Assembly: GCA_016806645.1 (NCBI GenBank)
Contig: JACSYO010001810.1
Location: forward strand, 5,624,001 to 5,688,000
DNA length: 64,000 bases
DNA from: Ophiodon elongatus
Lineage: Eukaryota > Chordata > Actinopteri > Perciformes > Hexagrammidae
Direction: 5' to 3'
Each line of letters opens with the position of its first letter. The first letter of the stretch is position 1. The notes under the pieces are model-generated. The model did no database searches, was not told the DNA's origin, and saw nothing but the letters and a program-made list of their open reading frames with translations. Made by a program: the position numbers and the translations under genes. This document shows, piece after piece, positions 48,625 through 59,364 of this stretch.

Positions 48625-50480
48625 AGCTAATCAACTAATATACGAACTATAAAATGAAGTGGTTCTGACCTCTATATGGAAACCAGTTTGTCCAAAAACT
48701 CCCACACATGCAGGCAATCTCTGCATTTAAAACTCATTCATGAAAAGGGTTTCTGACCTCCACAATGGAATCCACTTCGTTCTTGCCGTACCACTCCGGT
48801 TCATACATGTCAGCCAAACATGACTGCACATTCTTGGAGGACTCGTGCATGGCTGAGGACAAACACATATTCTACATTAGTGGAACATCGATAGATACTT
48901 GCAGGTTATGGTGTGTATTTCCACATCCACAACTAGGTGTTTACATGTACAACTTTGTACGTGCAAGTATGAATCTGTTAAGGCTTGTGTGTGTCACCTT
49001 TCACTGCCTCCAGGTATGCCCGAAGGTCCCTTTGCAGTTTGCTGCCTTCAGTCTGGGGGGTGAAACACAAAACATGGGGCTTAGAACCCATAACGAACCA
49101 GTGGGAGGAGAAACGTTCACAGCCAGTACATATTTTACTCTCAGCAAATGCAAACCTGTCAGAGGTCAGAGGGAAACAGTTTGTATATCCAGAGGGTACA
49201 GATATGACCAAAAGAAGTCTGGCAAGCTATGTTTTTTTTTTTTTAAGTATGCAATAATCAGTCATTATTATTATTGATTTCTGTGCAAATTAGAAACACG
49301 GCTCTGCCACACAACATAGTGTCATTCATTGGACTGTACTCACATATTGTTTGTTGAAGTTGATCACTTCCTCCTCAAAAGCAACATCTTTGGTCTCATC
49401 GGCTTTGCCAAGCTTTTGAAGAACCTATCAGTTAAACGCATCACAACATTACTGACGATACCAAAGGTTAGGTTAGCAATGGATTTTGTTCAGTTATATG
49501 ACAGAGGATGGGACATGTTCCCTAAAATACACATTACTGGTTTTATTGTCTTGATCTCTTGCTTTCTTCTAAGTTTTAGATCAAATATGATGTATCTGCA
49601 TTCATGGGTCAAATGAATAGGTTGCAAAATAAATATATGACAGCGTGTATAGGCATTGTTAAAAAGAGCAATCGGAACGCACATTAAACAAATCCTGTTT
49701 AATCTCATGATAACTAAAAATAATAACACAGATTAATCACATTGGCAGTATAAAATGCATGTATACATTATTTCTATATAAAGTCATATAGGCTGACATG
49801 TTGTAAGTACAGTGACATTCACACATTTAAAGCAAACTAGATTTACAGGAGCACCATTATCTGTTTTCTCTCTGCCTGTCTCTCTTTAACTCTACTGTTT
49901 ATGATGCATTATGATAGACAAATAGCGCCCCCTGCCATTAATTCCGAGCACAACGTGCAGGTGCATAAACGCAGACACGGCCTAGACCTATATCTATTGC
50001 AGTATGGGTAATAAATATCATCATAGTGCTGGAAAAATGTAAGAGAGTTTTCAGCGGTTACCATTTATGTGACAAACACTCATTGCAATTTGCATATTGT
50101 AATTTAGAATGCCAGAAACACATCAGTCGTCGGCTAAATGATGAGTAGGCTTAGATATGTGCAATATGCACGTGCCCGCTGAATGACATTGACTTCAGCT
50201 ACGATGTGTTTGAAGTGGACATCCCCATGCTCAAATAGGCCGTCAGCATCCCTGCACTTATTTTCTGTGATGTCGTGATGCGACACTTTGCCTCGGTGGA
50301 GGATGGACGTGTCACTGCTGCTTCGGGGCTTGCAGGCCTGGATGGTGATTCCCCACACCGTTCCCCATTAACCCGTTGGCGAGCAACTCTTACCTTTTCT
50401 TGGGCTCTCGTTAGTTTTTTCTGAACGTTGCTGGCCACTTTCCCTGCGGTCAGCCCCTTCCCCAAATTCAACTCAGCCAT
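36940..50480 (-). CDS. bin1: Bridging integrator 1 (amphiphysin II), complete
   Basis: N-BAR/SH3 membrane-bending protein of endocytosis and muscle T-tubules (family knowledge). 18 exons on the minus strand, listed separately, all phase-consistent: 1821 nt, 606 aa. The N-terminal amphipathic helix GLTAGKVASNVQKKLTRAQE identifies BIN1 rather than AMPH; the BAR domain runs to about residue 250; the proline-rich segment PPPPKVTPCKEMK is at 265-285; a clathrin-box-like LLDMDLD lies near residue 314; residues 341-496 are one repetitive acidic exon; the SH3 domain is about 537-606, ending GVFPENFTQRL. Human BIN1 isoform 1 is 593 aa, so size fits. Whether this is fish bin1a or bin1b is not decided. 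The repetitive exon and a possible 45-nt cassette exon at 45675 are unusual. Confidence 0.95.
37109..37177 (+). repeat. (TG)n microsatellite in bin1 intron 17
   Basis: About 34 TG units after a short TC run, 67 nt left-to-right beyond the last bin1 exon. Confidence 0.97.
37333..37434 (-). CDS. bin1: bin1 coding exon 17 (SH3, first half)
   Basis: 102 nt, residues 540-573: LQVMHDYAANDTDELEMKTG then DVVLVIKFDNPDEQ. Donor gtacac. Confidence 0.96.
37469..37497 (+). repeat. (AT)n microsatellite
   Basis: About 14 AT units in bin1 intron 16, 35 nt from the exon 17 acceptor. Confidence 0.95.
37577..37651 (-). CDS. bin1: bin1 coding exon 16
   Basis: 75 nt, residues 515-539: TPEVATESTEVASEPEEMPP then GFLFK, the conserved LPPGFLFK-type lead into the SH3 domain. 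Confidence 0.94.
38246..38299 (-). CDS. bin1: bin1 coding exon 15
   Basis: 54 nt, residues 497-514: GESAAAAAAPEEEASTEE, phase 0. Acceptor ctcccag, donor gtacct. Low-complexity but open and properly bounded. Confidence 0.82.
38863..39330 (-). CDS. bin1: bin1 coding exon 14, repetitive acidic linker
   Basis: 468 nt, residues 341-496, phase 0. HEDNGAQEEDTKQN is followed by four 20-21-residue repeats of the type YDPIAAATEGWGDDGTLPVR, then about six APEVP pentapeptides, then an Ala/Glu-rich tail. Disordered by composition. Open across its whole length, with acceptor cccctcag and donor gtaacc. Confidence 0.88.
39836..40125 (+). mobile_element. Fish dispersed repeat fragment (family A, second copy)
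   Basis: ATAACTTTGGTGATCATCTG and the later GTTAGCATGCTAACATTC and GTTAGCATTTCACCTAAAGC are hallmark phrases of a common teleost repeat. Shares over 100 nt of clear similarity with 13395-13500. In bin1 intron 13; no ORF. Confidence 0.75.
40369..40402 (+). repeat. (CAT)n-type trinucleotide tract
   Basis: CATCAT/CACCAT units in bin1 intron 13. Confidence 0.9.
41642..41662 (-). CDS. bin1: bin1 coding microexon 13
   Basis: 21 nt, PANWDSW, phase 0. Corresponds to the PWDLW clathrin motif of amphiphysins, here degenerate. Perfect acceptor (ttccacag) and gtaagc donor; small size makes it less certain than its neighbours. Confidence 0.75.
41663..43710 (-). other. bin1 intron 12
   Basis: About 2 kb holding the hairpin-unit repeat at 42206-42510 and otherwise AT-rich unique sequence. 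Confidence 0.75.
42206..42510. mobile_element. Short interspersed element with internal duplicated hairpin units
   Basis: Two related units in bin1 intron 12: GGTTACGATATTGTAACC at 42212 and GGTTACAAAATCGTAACC at 42384, each an inverted repeat, each followed by CT(C/T)TACTGGACTC within about 60 nt. Resembles a fish MITE-like family recalled from other teleosts; name uncertain. No ORF. Confidence 0.65.
43711..43794 (-). CDS. bin1: bin1 coding exon 12 (clathrin-box-like)
   Basis: 84 nt, residues 306-333: FDSPAVSSLLDMDLDCFSAA then TKASTVTQ. LLDMDLD replaces the LLDLDFD type-I clathrin box of mammals. In mammals this region is alternatively spliced. Confidence 0.9.
43853..44080 (+). repeat. (AATAG)n pentanucleotide satellite
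   Basis: About 45 imperfect units of TAGAA/TAAAA/TAGGA filling much of bin1 intron 11. Its minus-strand translation gives a spurious FYSILFYF-type ORF fused to the flanking real exons. Confidence 0.95.
44194..44316 (-). CDS. bin1: bin1 coding exon 11
   Basis: 123 nt, residues 265-305: LRPAMPPPPKVTPCKEMKTE then NIISLFDAAATPDINVTSPT and E. Clearly the conserved IISLFD...VTTPS region of amphiphysins. Confidence 0.94.
44642..44681 (-). CDS. bin1: bin1 coding exon 10 (proline-rich)
   Basis: 40 nt: completes R251, then PGGPPPIPKSPSK. Joins exon 11 so that KSPSKLRPAMPPPPK aligns with the KSPSQLRKGPPVPPPPK segment of human BIN1. Confidence 0.88.
44682..46284 (-). other. bin1 intron 9-10 region
   Basis: 1.6 kb between exons 9 and 10; the only exon-like block is the 45-nt candidate at 45675. 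A GGACAGACAG-type direct repeat occurs near 45590-45630 and a 17-nt T run at about 46126. Confidence 0.7.
45675..45719 (-). other. bin1: Candidate 45-nt cassette exon at the BIN1 phosphoinositide-exon position
   Basis: A 45-nt minus-strand block with a C-rich tract and tttcag acceptor and a GAG/gtaacc donor lies between exons 9 and 10, just where mammals have the 45-nt muscle PI exon. Length keeps frame. In the phase imposed by exon 9 it reads KTGTCGASSSGTNRR, with no stop; a neighbouring frame is basic (KNRYLRRVIVRNK) but not the spliced one. Unproven. Confidence 0.4.
46285..46349 (-). CDS. bin1: bin1 coding exon 9 (end of BAR)
   Basis: 65 nt, LDQDLYDVLEKLESADLQQA then S plus AG. Donor gttagt is moderate. 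Confidence 0.9.
46863..46938 (-). CDS. bin1: bin1 coding exon 8 (BAR)
   Basis: 76 nt, residues 204-229: SRVGFYVSTFQSLAGFEEKF then HKEIGR. Donor gtgagt. Confidence 0.96.
47101..47127 (+). repeat. (CA)n touching the bin1 exon 7 donor
   Basis: 27 nt of CA; on the transcript strand it reads GUGUGU immediately from the 5' splice site. Confidence 0.97.
47128..47213 (-). CDS. bin1: bin1 coding exon 7 (BAR), flanked by UG repeats
   Basis: 86 nt, residues 176-203 plus 2 nt: AEDELERAQKVFEEINIDLQ then EELPSLWN. The donor GT is the first unit of a 27-nt GT run; a 52-nt run ends a few bases before the acceptor. Confidence 0.95.
47219..47270 (+). repeat. (AC)n next to the bin1 exon 7 acceptor
   Basis: 26 AC units; on the transcript strand a UG run ends five bases before exon 7. 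Confidence 0.97.
47653..47763 (-). CDS. bin1: bin1 coding exon 6 (BAR tip)
   Basis: 111 nt, residues 139-175: ARIAKRDRKLVDYDSARHNY then ATTHKTKKKDGGIKITK. The basic tip is a few residues longer than I recall for human BIN1. Human BIN1 has a neuron-specific cassette next after this exon; none was recognised here. Confidence 0.95.
47977..48072 (-). CDS. bin1: bin1 coding exon 5 (BAR)
   Basis: 96 nt, residues 107-138: DCDELWTDYHQKLVDNALIS then MDTYLGQFPDIK, highly conserved. Confidence 0.96.
48527..48622 (+). repeat. (CA)n microsatellite in bin1 intron 4
   Basis: CA tract with two GC interruptions near its left end. Confidence 0.97.
48758..48852 (-). CDS. bin1: bin1 coding exon 4 (BAR)
   Basis: 95 nt, to residue 106: AMHESSKNVQSCLADMYEPE then WYGKNEVDSIVE. 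Donor gtcaga. Confidence 0.95.
48998..49052 (-). CDS. bin1: bin1 coding exon 3 (BAR)
   Basis: 55 nt, TEGSKLQRDLRAYLEAVK plus 1 nt; acceptor ccccccag, donor gtgaca. Confidence 0.95.
49344..49424 (-). CDS. bin1: bin1 coding exon 2 (BAR)
   Basis: 81 nt, residues 30-56: VLQKLGKADETKDVAFEEEV then INFNKQY. Donor gtgagt. Confidence 0.95.
49425..50393 (-). other. bin1 intron 1
   Basis: 969 nt, no recognisable repeat or gene. Confidence 0.8.
50394..50480 (-). CDS. bin1: bin1 coding exon 1
   Basis: 87 nt, residues 1-29, MAELNLGKGLTAGKVASNVQ then KKLTRAQEK. This forms helix 0, which inserts in membranes. Donor gtaaga. Confidence 0.96.
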
Positions 50481-52400
50481 CTTGTAGCGTAGATCTGTCT
50501 TTGGATGCGGTAAGGAAGGAAATAAGAGCAATAACGATCGGATGGACCGCTACGGCGACCGTTGAGGCAAATGCATCAATGTCCAGTGGATAAATAATGG
50601 CGATAAATGTAATTATGTGACGTTATGAATGTGACGTTATGAATGTATCTTTAGGAGGATGTGTATGCAGAAAGCTAACCTGTATTCTCAAATGTTGAGC
50701 AGCCGAGTGCGCGTCCGTGACAGAGGAGGATGCTGTCAGAGAGGCTCTTAAAGGCACAGATGCTGCTGCGCGTCCACACAGGAACCTGTACAGTATATGC
50801 GACATCGAGTGGTAAAGCTGTACGTACATTATCAACACAGTGTGCTGTTTTACAATGCTGCACTTACTACCCTAAAAAATGGTCTTTGCTGATCTTTGTC
50901 ATTTACATTTTTTTTTTTATTAAAATTAGCTTGAGACCTTATGATTATGAAGTCCTAAAATGATCAATGTCTCAAATGCATTAAATAAACAAGCAACCGA
51001 GCAGTCACACGTAGGCCTGCCTCAAAGCATACGTGTATTAACGCTTCAAAGACCCATCTGTCTCGGTCTGATATTATATCGTTACGTAACACGTGAAGTG
51101 ACATGAAAACCATTCAGAGTAGATCACTGAAGTGCAGCTCAGCAGTCAAGTTGCTCAAGGAATAAACGATTTCTAGACACTATGGAGGCATTACGTTATA
51201 AAATATGAAATTTCTTCCTATTTTTTTCTGCAATGCACCTTGGTTTGGAAATTATATATCAGAAATATCCCAAATGAGCATTATGTGAAACTGAACTATT
51301 AAAACGAGCGATTAATTGTACGATCTGTATATGATGGAATGGGCCACTTGTCAAGCACTAGCTCTGATACCCTGATAGCGTGTCTCCTCCGGGATGGTCA
51401 ACAGCTCTCAGGATACAGTGAACCACAGCTGCCACTGGACTACAGGTTTTATCTGGTGCTAAGAAAAGGGTCGCCACGAGGAGCTTTCCAGGAGATGGCG
51501 CCATTGATATATCATATATCCATAAACAAACATTATGTACAGAGCTCTGAGTAAATTCTTTCTCCTTTTTAAATCCGTCTGTTTTTGCTCAGCGGCCATA
51601 AAAGTCTGACAGAGTGCTGCGTGTAGAGGGGAATCTGCCAACGTCACAGATCAGGCTGCTCCAAATGATTATCAGTGAATTCGTTGTGAGCAGGTTTAAA
51701 CTACAAGTTGGCTGCATTTGATACACTCTCCTTCTCCTGGTGAACAACGACCCATACAATATTTTTTATAATACACTTGCGTTCATATTTATGATGGAAA
51801 TAATACAGCCCCATTGATACAGGTGGCTGGTGCTGGCTGAGAGCTCTCCAAGGTCCTGAACTAACACTGGTGCTGAGGGAAGCAGCAGGCAGCAGAACAA
51901 AACGCTCTCTAAAGACCCCCCCACATTACACTGGATGTAACTATATGTCTGTTGCATAATCTAGGACAAGAGACGAGAGCGCGGTTACCACACGTCCATG
52001 TGAGAGGTTGTGTGATTACACAGTTTTGTCACAAAACTGCCAAAAGAACAACAAGGACACTCCTTTCGATACAGAATGTTGTTTCATAAAACACCACTTT
52101 CTTTTAAAAAAAAAATCACTTGTCACATTTGCATTGGATTGTGGCGACAGTAAAGCCGTCTGTTTCCCTTGTAAATTACATACTGCCCCCCTTCCCCCCC
52201 CTCCCTCTTTCTTCTTCCTCCCATTTCCCCACTTTCCCCCTCCTCCTCCTCCTCCTCCTCCTCCCTTCTTCCCTTTCCCTCATCTCTTCCTCGCCGTCTC
52301 TTTATCCCCGACAATAACAACATTTGGCCACGAGTCACCAAGCCCATTCGTTCACGTATCCACATGAATAGCTCCCCCCACACCCCAAACCCCCTCCCAC
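50481..52400. other. bin1 upstream region
   Basis: Presumably the bin1 5' UTR and promoter near 50480-50800; no CpG-rich core or TATA box stands out. Beyond that, unique AT-rich DNA, a pyrimidine run at 52180-52290 with (TCC)n at 52241-52264. No gene recognised. Confidence 0.5.
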
Positions 52401-52919
52401 CCTCTGCTGCGGGAATGGTTTAACCCGTTACCCACAGTGAGCGAGACAGAGAGCACAAAGGAAGCACATACACTGGTCGAGTCAGGAGGGATTTCATAGG
52501 AAGCATGATGTAAACACGGAATAAAAACCGCAAGGCAGCGTTTTCCTTTTCCTCTTCGCACCGGTCCATTATCGGCGTTCAATATTACATGAGGTACCCG
52601 TGTAGCGACCGTGCGTCTGTCTGGACAGCGAAAGGCAGTAAGTGAGAAATTGTAGCCAAGAGGAGTTGAGCATTGTTTAATTTTCGCTTCAGGCTTTTTT
52701 TCTGGAGTTGCTCGGTGTCTTTTTGTTTGTTTGTTTGTTGTTGTTGTTTTGAACCGAGCCCGGTGATCCACTCAGATCAGGATGTCGGCTTTTTCAAGCA
52801 GACAACTGGAGATTCTCATCTTATTTTTTTAAAATATTTTTTTTTTGTTGCACATCCCCTTTTTCTCTGGACTCGGGGATGACAAAAGAAAACGCACGCG
52901 AATATGTTGCATTTTTGAG
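52400..52919 (+). other. Possible 5' UTR exon of an unidentified rightward gene
   Basis: GC-richer, repeat-poor sequence with the texture of a vertebrate leader, ending at a consensus donor (GAG then gtgagt at 52920). A short frame MTKENAREYVAFL opens at 52879 and runs into the donor, but nothing in it is recognisable. No following exon was found before 64000, so the next intron would exceed 11 kb. The start is approximate. Confidence 0.3.
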
Positions 52920-53414
52920 GTGAGTTCTCTTTGTTCACGTCAACATTCACAGTTGCACGCATTGAGTCCTAGAAGTACAACGACCAAAGTGTCACGTTTT
53001 GTTCTGTTATCTCCGCCCAGCACCTCAAAGGAACCACGTTTCAGACTGTTGAAACGGCCCCCGAGAGCTTATTACGTTGCCCACATCCCTTATGCCCATC
53101 ACTGTAATTGCCTTTGAAAATTAGACACAGGGAGGTCTATCTCCTCTCCCATTGTTGTCCCTCTATTGTTTTCAAACCGTTGCTTCACGGAACATTTGGT
53201 GCTCTTACAGAAAGGCGCGAGCACTTCCAGACCCCTCCACGGCCGCATATCAGTGACAGCCAGATGAATCCTTCATGATGTGTGGCAATTAATAATTGAA
53301 AAGACTAAACTCTGAATTTTGATACCCGTGTGCATAATTGGTTTGGACAGCGTGTAAACAGTGGGAGCCGAATTGATTTTCACTCGCAGAAAGTCACGTG
53401 CACATCCCATCCAA

Positions 53415-53415
<1 letters not shown>

Positions 53416-53488
<73 letters not shown>
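53416..53488 (+). repeat. (TCTA)n tetranucleotide array
   Basis: About 18 perfect units. Confidence 0.97.
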
Positions 53489-55886
53489 ACCTACTGTCAA
53501 TAGAAGTTTATCCAAAAAACAAACCTGAGACAGAGGGACAACATTGTGTCTCTCCTCTCTTCTTCGGGGTACAGTAACAGCACATGAAACATCTTCATAA
53601 TTAGTAGTTTGCTTTAGCAAATAATAAGTAATTATAAGCAACGAGCCCGCTGAGCTTACTGTGCAGGCATTTTCTTATATTCCCTTTGTTAAACATGCAA
53701 ATGTTGTCTTTTACCCGGCACTGCTCTGAAAATGGCACAGCTTGAACTTGTGCGTTCTCTCTCACACACTTCTGCTGTGCAAGATAGCGTTGTTCATAAA
53801 TGGATTAAAACTAAACCATTTGACAGAAAAAAAGAGAGTGCAGTGGTCTGCTCCATATTTTAATATATTGGTGCTAATAATGTGTGTGTATGTGTTTGGT
53901 ACTGTATGTGAGGGCATTTGTGAAGAGCTGTCCATGTGGTGCAAGGAGGAGACACACAAACCAACACAAGAAAATACTGTACACACATACCTACTTTTAT
54001 TGTTTTATTTAACAGGAAAGGGGGAGAGATAAAAGAGATGCAAAGAACACATCATATAGAGTATGCTTATCCTTTTATTTGGCTGGTACGAGTATTTGAT
54101 CTCCTTTAGAATTACAGAGGATAAGGGTAATTTTGGCCTTTGGCATTAGTCTATTAGAAAAAGCAAAATCACATCATTGAGCTGGATATCTCTTGAGATA
54201 TAATGATTCATTTGAAGGTTGTGCAGCATTTGAATTGAGGATGCCGAGAAAAAGTCGCCATGGGAAAAGGCATGAATAAGATGGAGTGTATAATAGTGTT
54301 AAGGAACCACTGTGCAGCCAGTTACTGACGGTGCTTTTGTTTGACTGAGTGATGCACTGGCGAGTTCGCTGGTTTCAACCCACAGAGTTTCTCACTTTGT
54401 AGAGCTATTCAATCTTTGAATGGGGCTCTCTTTCCGTTTGTGGTTCATTTCCTGGGCTGAACTTTGAATAGCCCAAATGAACACGTGCATCATATTTATT
54501 TACCACCATTTACCAGATAAAACATGGCCAAGCGTGCATTTTCAGGAACACATTTGCATTCAACTCCGTGTGCACCAAGCTGGTATACTCCTGGCAACAG
54601 CGCTGCTCCACTGGAGCAACTGAGGGTCACGAAACAGGGCACTGTTACAGGAGGCATTGAGCTAAATGAAAGTGTTTAACATTTACTTTCATTTCCAATC
54701 ATGTCCAAAAAGGTCCAGTCATCAAATTTCCAGCCAGAACCCAATTATTCTAATAGGCCCAAGGTATGAACACTACAGTTATTCTGGTTGACAGGTGTTA
54801 TTCCTGGTTGCTCGATGTTTGATTAATGACAGCTCTTGATATCGGATTTAAATGTCAGTGGGGAGTAATGATTGGTTTGGTCTGTGTTTTAAATAAGATG
54901 AAGGGATTCTGGAGACAGAGAGGGGATATAAATGTGACAACATTTTGGGATTCAGTCCCCCACCTTTTAAAGGCCCATTGAAAATAGTTTTAATGAGGCC
55001 CCCCATATGTTGCCTTGCAGATAGTAGACTTCGGCAAAAGTGACAGGCTCGGAGTTGATTAGAAGTCTGACCAGAATTCACAAAGTCTGTCTCTCTGCTG
55101 ATATTTATTCTGTGACAAATCTTTTGAGGGATTGGGTTCCCAAGGATTCAGACTCTTACTTTTTAACTTCATTTTCAACAAAACATCATTCCAGTGTGGA
55201 GAGGAAAGCCTTTAGCTTCACAAATATTGTTTCAAGTAATTGTGAAAAATGGCCTTGCCGCCCAGTATTTTGATCGTAATTAATATAGATCTAAGATAGA
55301 AACACTGGTTGGTTACCAGAGATGCTACCATTCATACATGGATTTCCTATGTTGCTACATACTGTGCCCCGCTTTGATGACCGGTTATGTAAGTACAGTG
55401 AACATAAGCCCAAAAGACTCTGACTCAAGACGAGCACAAAATGTCTACAGGGGCTTTTCCGTCTGACGGAGCTCGTCTGCAACAGGCCTCACTGTGTTTG
55501 TTGTATATTAAAGAGAAAGATGGATGGGAGGTTAAAGAGGGCAGACAAAGAAAGAGTGAGGAAGGACTGTGAATACTAATGGGACTTACTAGAGCAATAT
55601 ATATTAATAGTAAAGTGAAAAGAAAGAAGGTAGGAGGTAAAAAGGTCGAAAGGGCAGAGTTATGACTAATAATGAAAAGTGGGGACTGAGATGAATCCAA
55701 ACAAAAACAAAGAATTACCATACAATGAGGAAAATGGACCTCAAGAAGAATTGGCAGGGTGGAGAAAGAGATGGGGGGAGGAGGACAGGAAGGGGAGAGG
55801 AGTTAGAAGGGAAATGATGTGGGAGAGAGAAAGGGTTAGGTTGATCCTAATCCCATTAATACACTACAGTGCTGTCTTTCCCACTG

Positions 55887-55887
<1 letters not shown>

Positions 55888-55920
<33 letters not shown>
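55888..55920 (+). repeat. (CA)n microsatellite
   Basis: 16 CA units. Confidence 0.95.
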
Positions 55921-55924
<4 letters not shown>

Positions 55925-56503
55925 TACTCACACTGGTCAGATATATTGTTCTTTGTTGTGCAGCTCACCAAAATACTGTCTGGACATCCATTTAATGATT
56001 TGAGCCCTACATATGCTGACCGTGCGCTTATCAGGACGGGGTCAGTGTAATGAGGACAGCGTCAGGTTGGGAGCCTCTAGTTTCAACCAGATCTGACTCA
56101 CAGCGCGTACGAGCCCTTTGGCAGTGTGGCGCGTGTGTTTGTTTGGTTGTCATGTTGGTTTGTAGCTAAAAGAGTCTCTCCATACCGTCCAGACACATCC
56201 GCTGCATCTGCCAACGTTTACGCTGTAGACGCATACAAAATCTCAAAGGTGTGTGTATGTTTGTGTGTGTGTGTGTGTGGGCTTGTGTGTGCAAATACAG
56301 AAATGTGTATGTGTTGTGTGTAGAGTATGTATGAACCTTATGTGATGACTGAAAAGACTAAAGGAATAAAACAGTTACGAGTATGAGTGTGTATTACTGA
56401 ATGCAGTGATTCAGGACTCTACAGAGAGATACAGCTGTGAGCCGCATGGCTAATAGAAAGAGTGAAAGATAGAAGGCAATAATTTATACAGAGAAACTGT
56501 GTA

Positions 56504-56505
<2 letters not shown>

Positions 56506-56542
<37 letters not shown>
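56506..56542 (+). repeat. (GT)n microsatellite
   Basis: About 18 units, followed by GTTT variants. Confidence 0.95.
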
Positions 56543-56545
<3 letters not shown>

Positions 56546-57548
56546 TTTGTGTGTTCCTATATGTGCCACAGACTCTTATCCTTTTTTCACACCATCACAG
56601 AGAAAATTTACAAAATGTGTTTGCTACTAGTGGAAAGGTATATTTGCTCAAGTCCTCTTGCGCTTAAGTTTATTTCTAACGTATATTTAGTTTACTTGAA
56701 TATTACATTTTTTCACTTAATACTTCTCCCCAACATTTTAGAGGCTAATGTTTAAGAGCTATGGTTACTTGCTACTTTGCAGATTGTGATTTTAAAAAAA
56801 CCTATACACATACATATTTTTATCTACAATTTGAATACATTTTGAGTATTTGTACATTGTTGAATTTATACTTTTACATAAGTAAAAAAAATACTTCTTT
56901 CACCTCAGGTGTTTGCGGTATTACTCTCACATTGTTGGTCAGCAGTAGCAGGTCCCTAGAGTATGTGCACACAAGGCAGTCATATTTTTAGAAGAAAAAA
57001 GTAAGAAAAAAATGTTATGAAACGGCATAATCAAGCAGCATGAAGATGATTATGTAGCAAATGGAGGGATACTAGTTTTAAAAGACCGGGCAAATCTGTT
57101 TAAATGATGTTAGGAACATTATGTATTCTGTGCATCAAATAGATTTCGTAGTAAATAGATACCTGTAAAAAGACATTGTTCTGAAAGTTGTTCATTTCAA
57201 GCATTTCCTGTGTTATTTCGTTGTGCACTCATACAGTTCTGAACAGCCATCATTGGCTCACGGGGGACATTTGGAAAAGGACAAATGGATCCATGTGGGA
57301 GTGAAGACAATTTTAACGCTGCGGCTTCAAGTACTGTACGTCTAGTGCTCAGCAAGAGAGAAAAAAAAGCGTAGTAGTTGAAAGCAACAGTAAGATAAAT
57401 GATGCTGGAAAGAGAGATGGTGCAGGACAGAGAATGAGCTGTAATCTGATTAAAGCCTCTTTACTCCTCTGTCACCTCACCTTCAGGCCACAAGCAATGA
57501 CCAAGGCTTAGAAGGGGATCAATGCTGAGGCCACCAACATGTGGGCGG

Positions 57549-57549
<1 letters not shown>

Positions 57550-57592
<43 letters not shown>
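57550..57592 (+). repeat. (AC)n microsatellite
   Basis: About 21 units. Confidence 0.96.
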
Positions 57593-57594
<2 letters not shown>

Positions 57595-59262
57595 AGATCA
57601 CTTCCCTTTAAGCGCTCCAAGGCTTCCCACAGTACACACGCAACATCTGAAGATACACCTGAGATCACTGCCAGCAAAGCAGTTTATGTTCATACTTTTT
57701 TTTGTCGCACTTTATGTGTAGTTTGCTAAACAGATGGATAGATGGATGAATAGACGCACGAAAAGGGATTGGGTGAGAGAACGATCAGCTAGAGATGAGG
57801 ACATTATGTCTTGAATACTATCTGGTCATACTTTTCTCTCTCTGAGTCTCGTTATTGTGCTTTTGTACGTGCGTTTGTGGTTAGGCAGGTGCACGAGGGG
57901 TCTAAAGGTCACTCCGACATCTCAATAGGTTTGTAGATCAAAAGGGAGAGAGGGAGAGCGTAAGGAGAAAATGAACAGCTCCCATACAAATCACTTTCCT
58001 GCCTTTAAACCTAATGACCCGGGCAACCAAATGACCTCGGCCGAGAATGTTTCTCTGCGAGTGTCCTCTAGTTAAGTTTCATTTTACGGTTACAAAAAAG
58101 GGCAAATTAAATGCACGTATGCATGATGGATTGGGCGGAGGACTCAAAAAACCTCTCTGGATACAGATAGAAAAAATGATGAACTCGAGACTGTTAGCAG
58201 TGAAAGGGATTTAAACTGTTGAAATTGTGACCAAATTTGTTTTTGTTAATAGCTTCCCCTTTTAGCATTAAAGCACTGACATTATTCCACTCAATTTGGC
58301 ACTTAAATGGGCTTGAAAGGCACTTGATAACACAAGTGTGGAAAATAATGCTATTAATATTTCTTGCATGGATTTATCTACCAATGTCAGTGCTTTATTT
58401 ATTAAAGGACCTGCATCTTGTTAATGATGTGACATTATAGAAGTGATGTCTTTACTGCTGCTCACATTTTATCCGTGTATTTATTTATTAACCAAGCACC
58501 ACAGACTGTTAGATGTGATCAAGACATGACTGAAACATCAAAAGAAGGAAATGCACAGAGAGGAAATTGATCTGGAAACACAGCGTAGAAAGGCTACCAA
58601 GAGAGGCACGGGCCATCTCCACTGAGGCTTCCCAAGCCTGTAAAACTAAATTAGAGTCAGATAAGGATGCTGCTTTTACACAGTTGGTTCAGCTAAGCAG
58701 TTCAGTTAATCAAAGATGCAACAGTGGAGGCACTTCCAATAAAATAAGGCTATCTGCTCCTTTTTGGTTACTATGCCAACTGACCAGGAAGCTAGTTCAG
58801 TGTAACTGCACAGTTTGGCCTGCAAAGAAATATGCCTGCAACACATTTGTTAATGAATGAATTCATCATTTACTCTGTGAGGCGTCTGAAAATAATACGT
58901 TATCTCTATTAATACCTATTATCACAGGAATGAACATCCTCCTGTGTGTAACAAAGGCAGACATGTACTGTTCTTTTATTTAGGCGCTGCACTTATTACT
59001 GAAATAAAGGCTATTTGTCCTCTTGGCTATCATGATAGAACTGAGATCATGTTATGTTACATCTCAATGGTCTATGGAATAACTGTAATTGCACAGTGAA
59101 TTAATCCCACAGTGTCTTTATTCTTCACCAGATGCACATGTGAACAGATGCTAGATAGGACTGTTTTGTTATATTTCTTTCATGTCAGATCTGTCTGGAA
59201 TCTTAAGCAGATTGAAACTCTCTAAGTCTCTTTCTGCTTTCCCGGCAACACCCTCCTCTCAC

Positions 59263-59364
<102 letters not shown>

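Noticed and set aside
36940..50480. Alternative identity as amphiphysin (AMPH)
   Set aside because: The GLTAGKVASNVQKKLTRAQE start and the exon pattern fit BIN1; AMPH begins with a shorter, different helix.
58567..58860. 97-codon ORF MIWKHSVERLPREARAISTE
   Set aside because: No recognised family and no splice context; probably chance in AT-balanced DNA.
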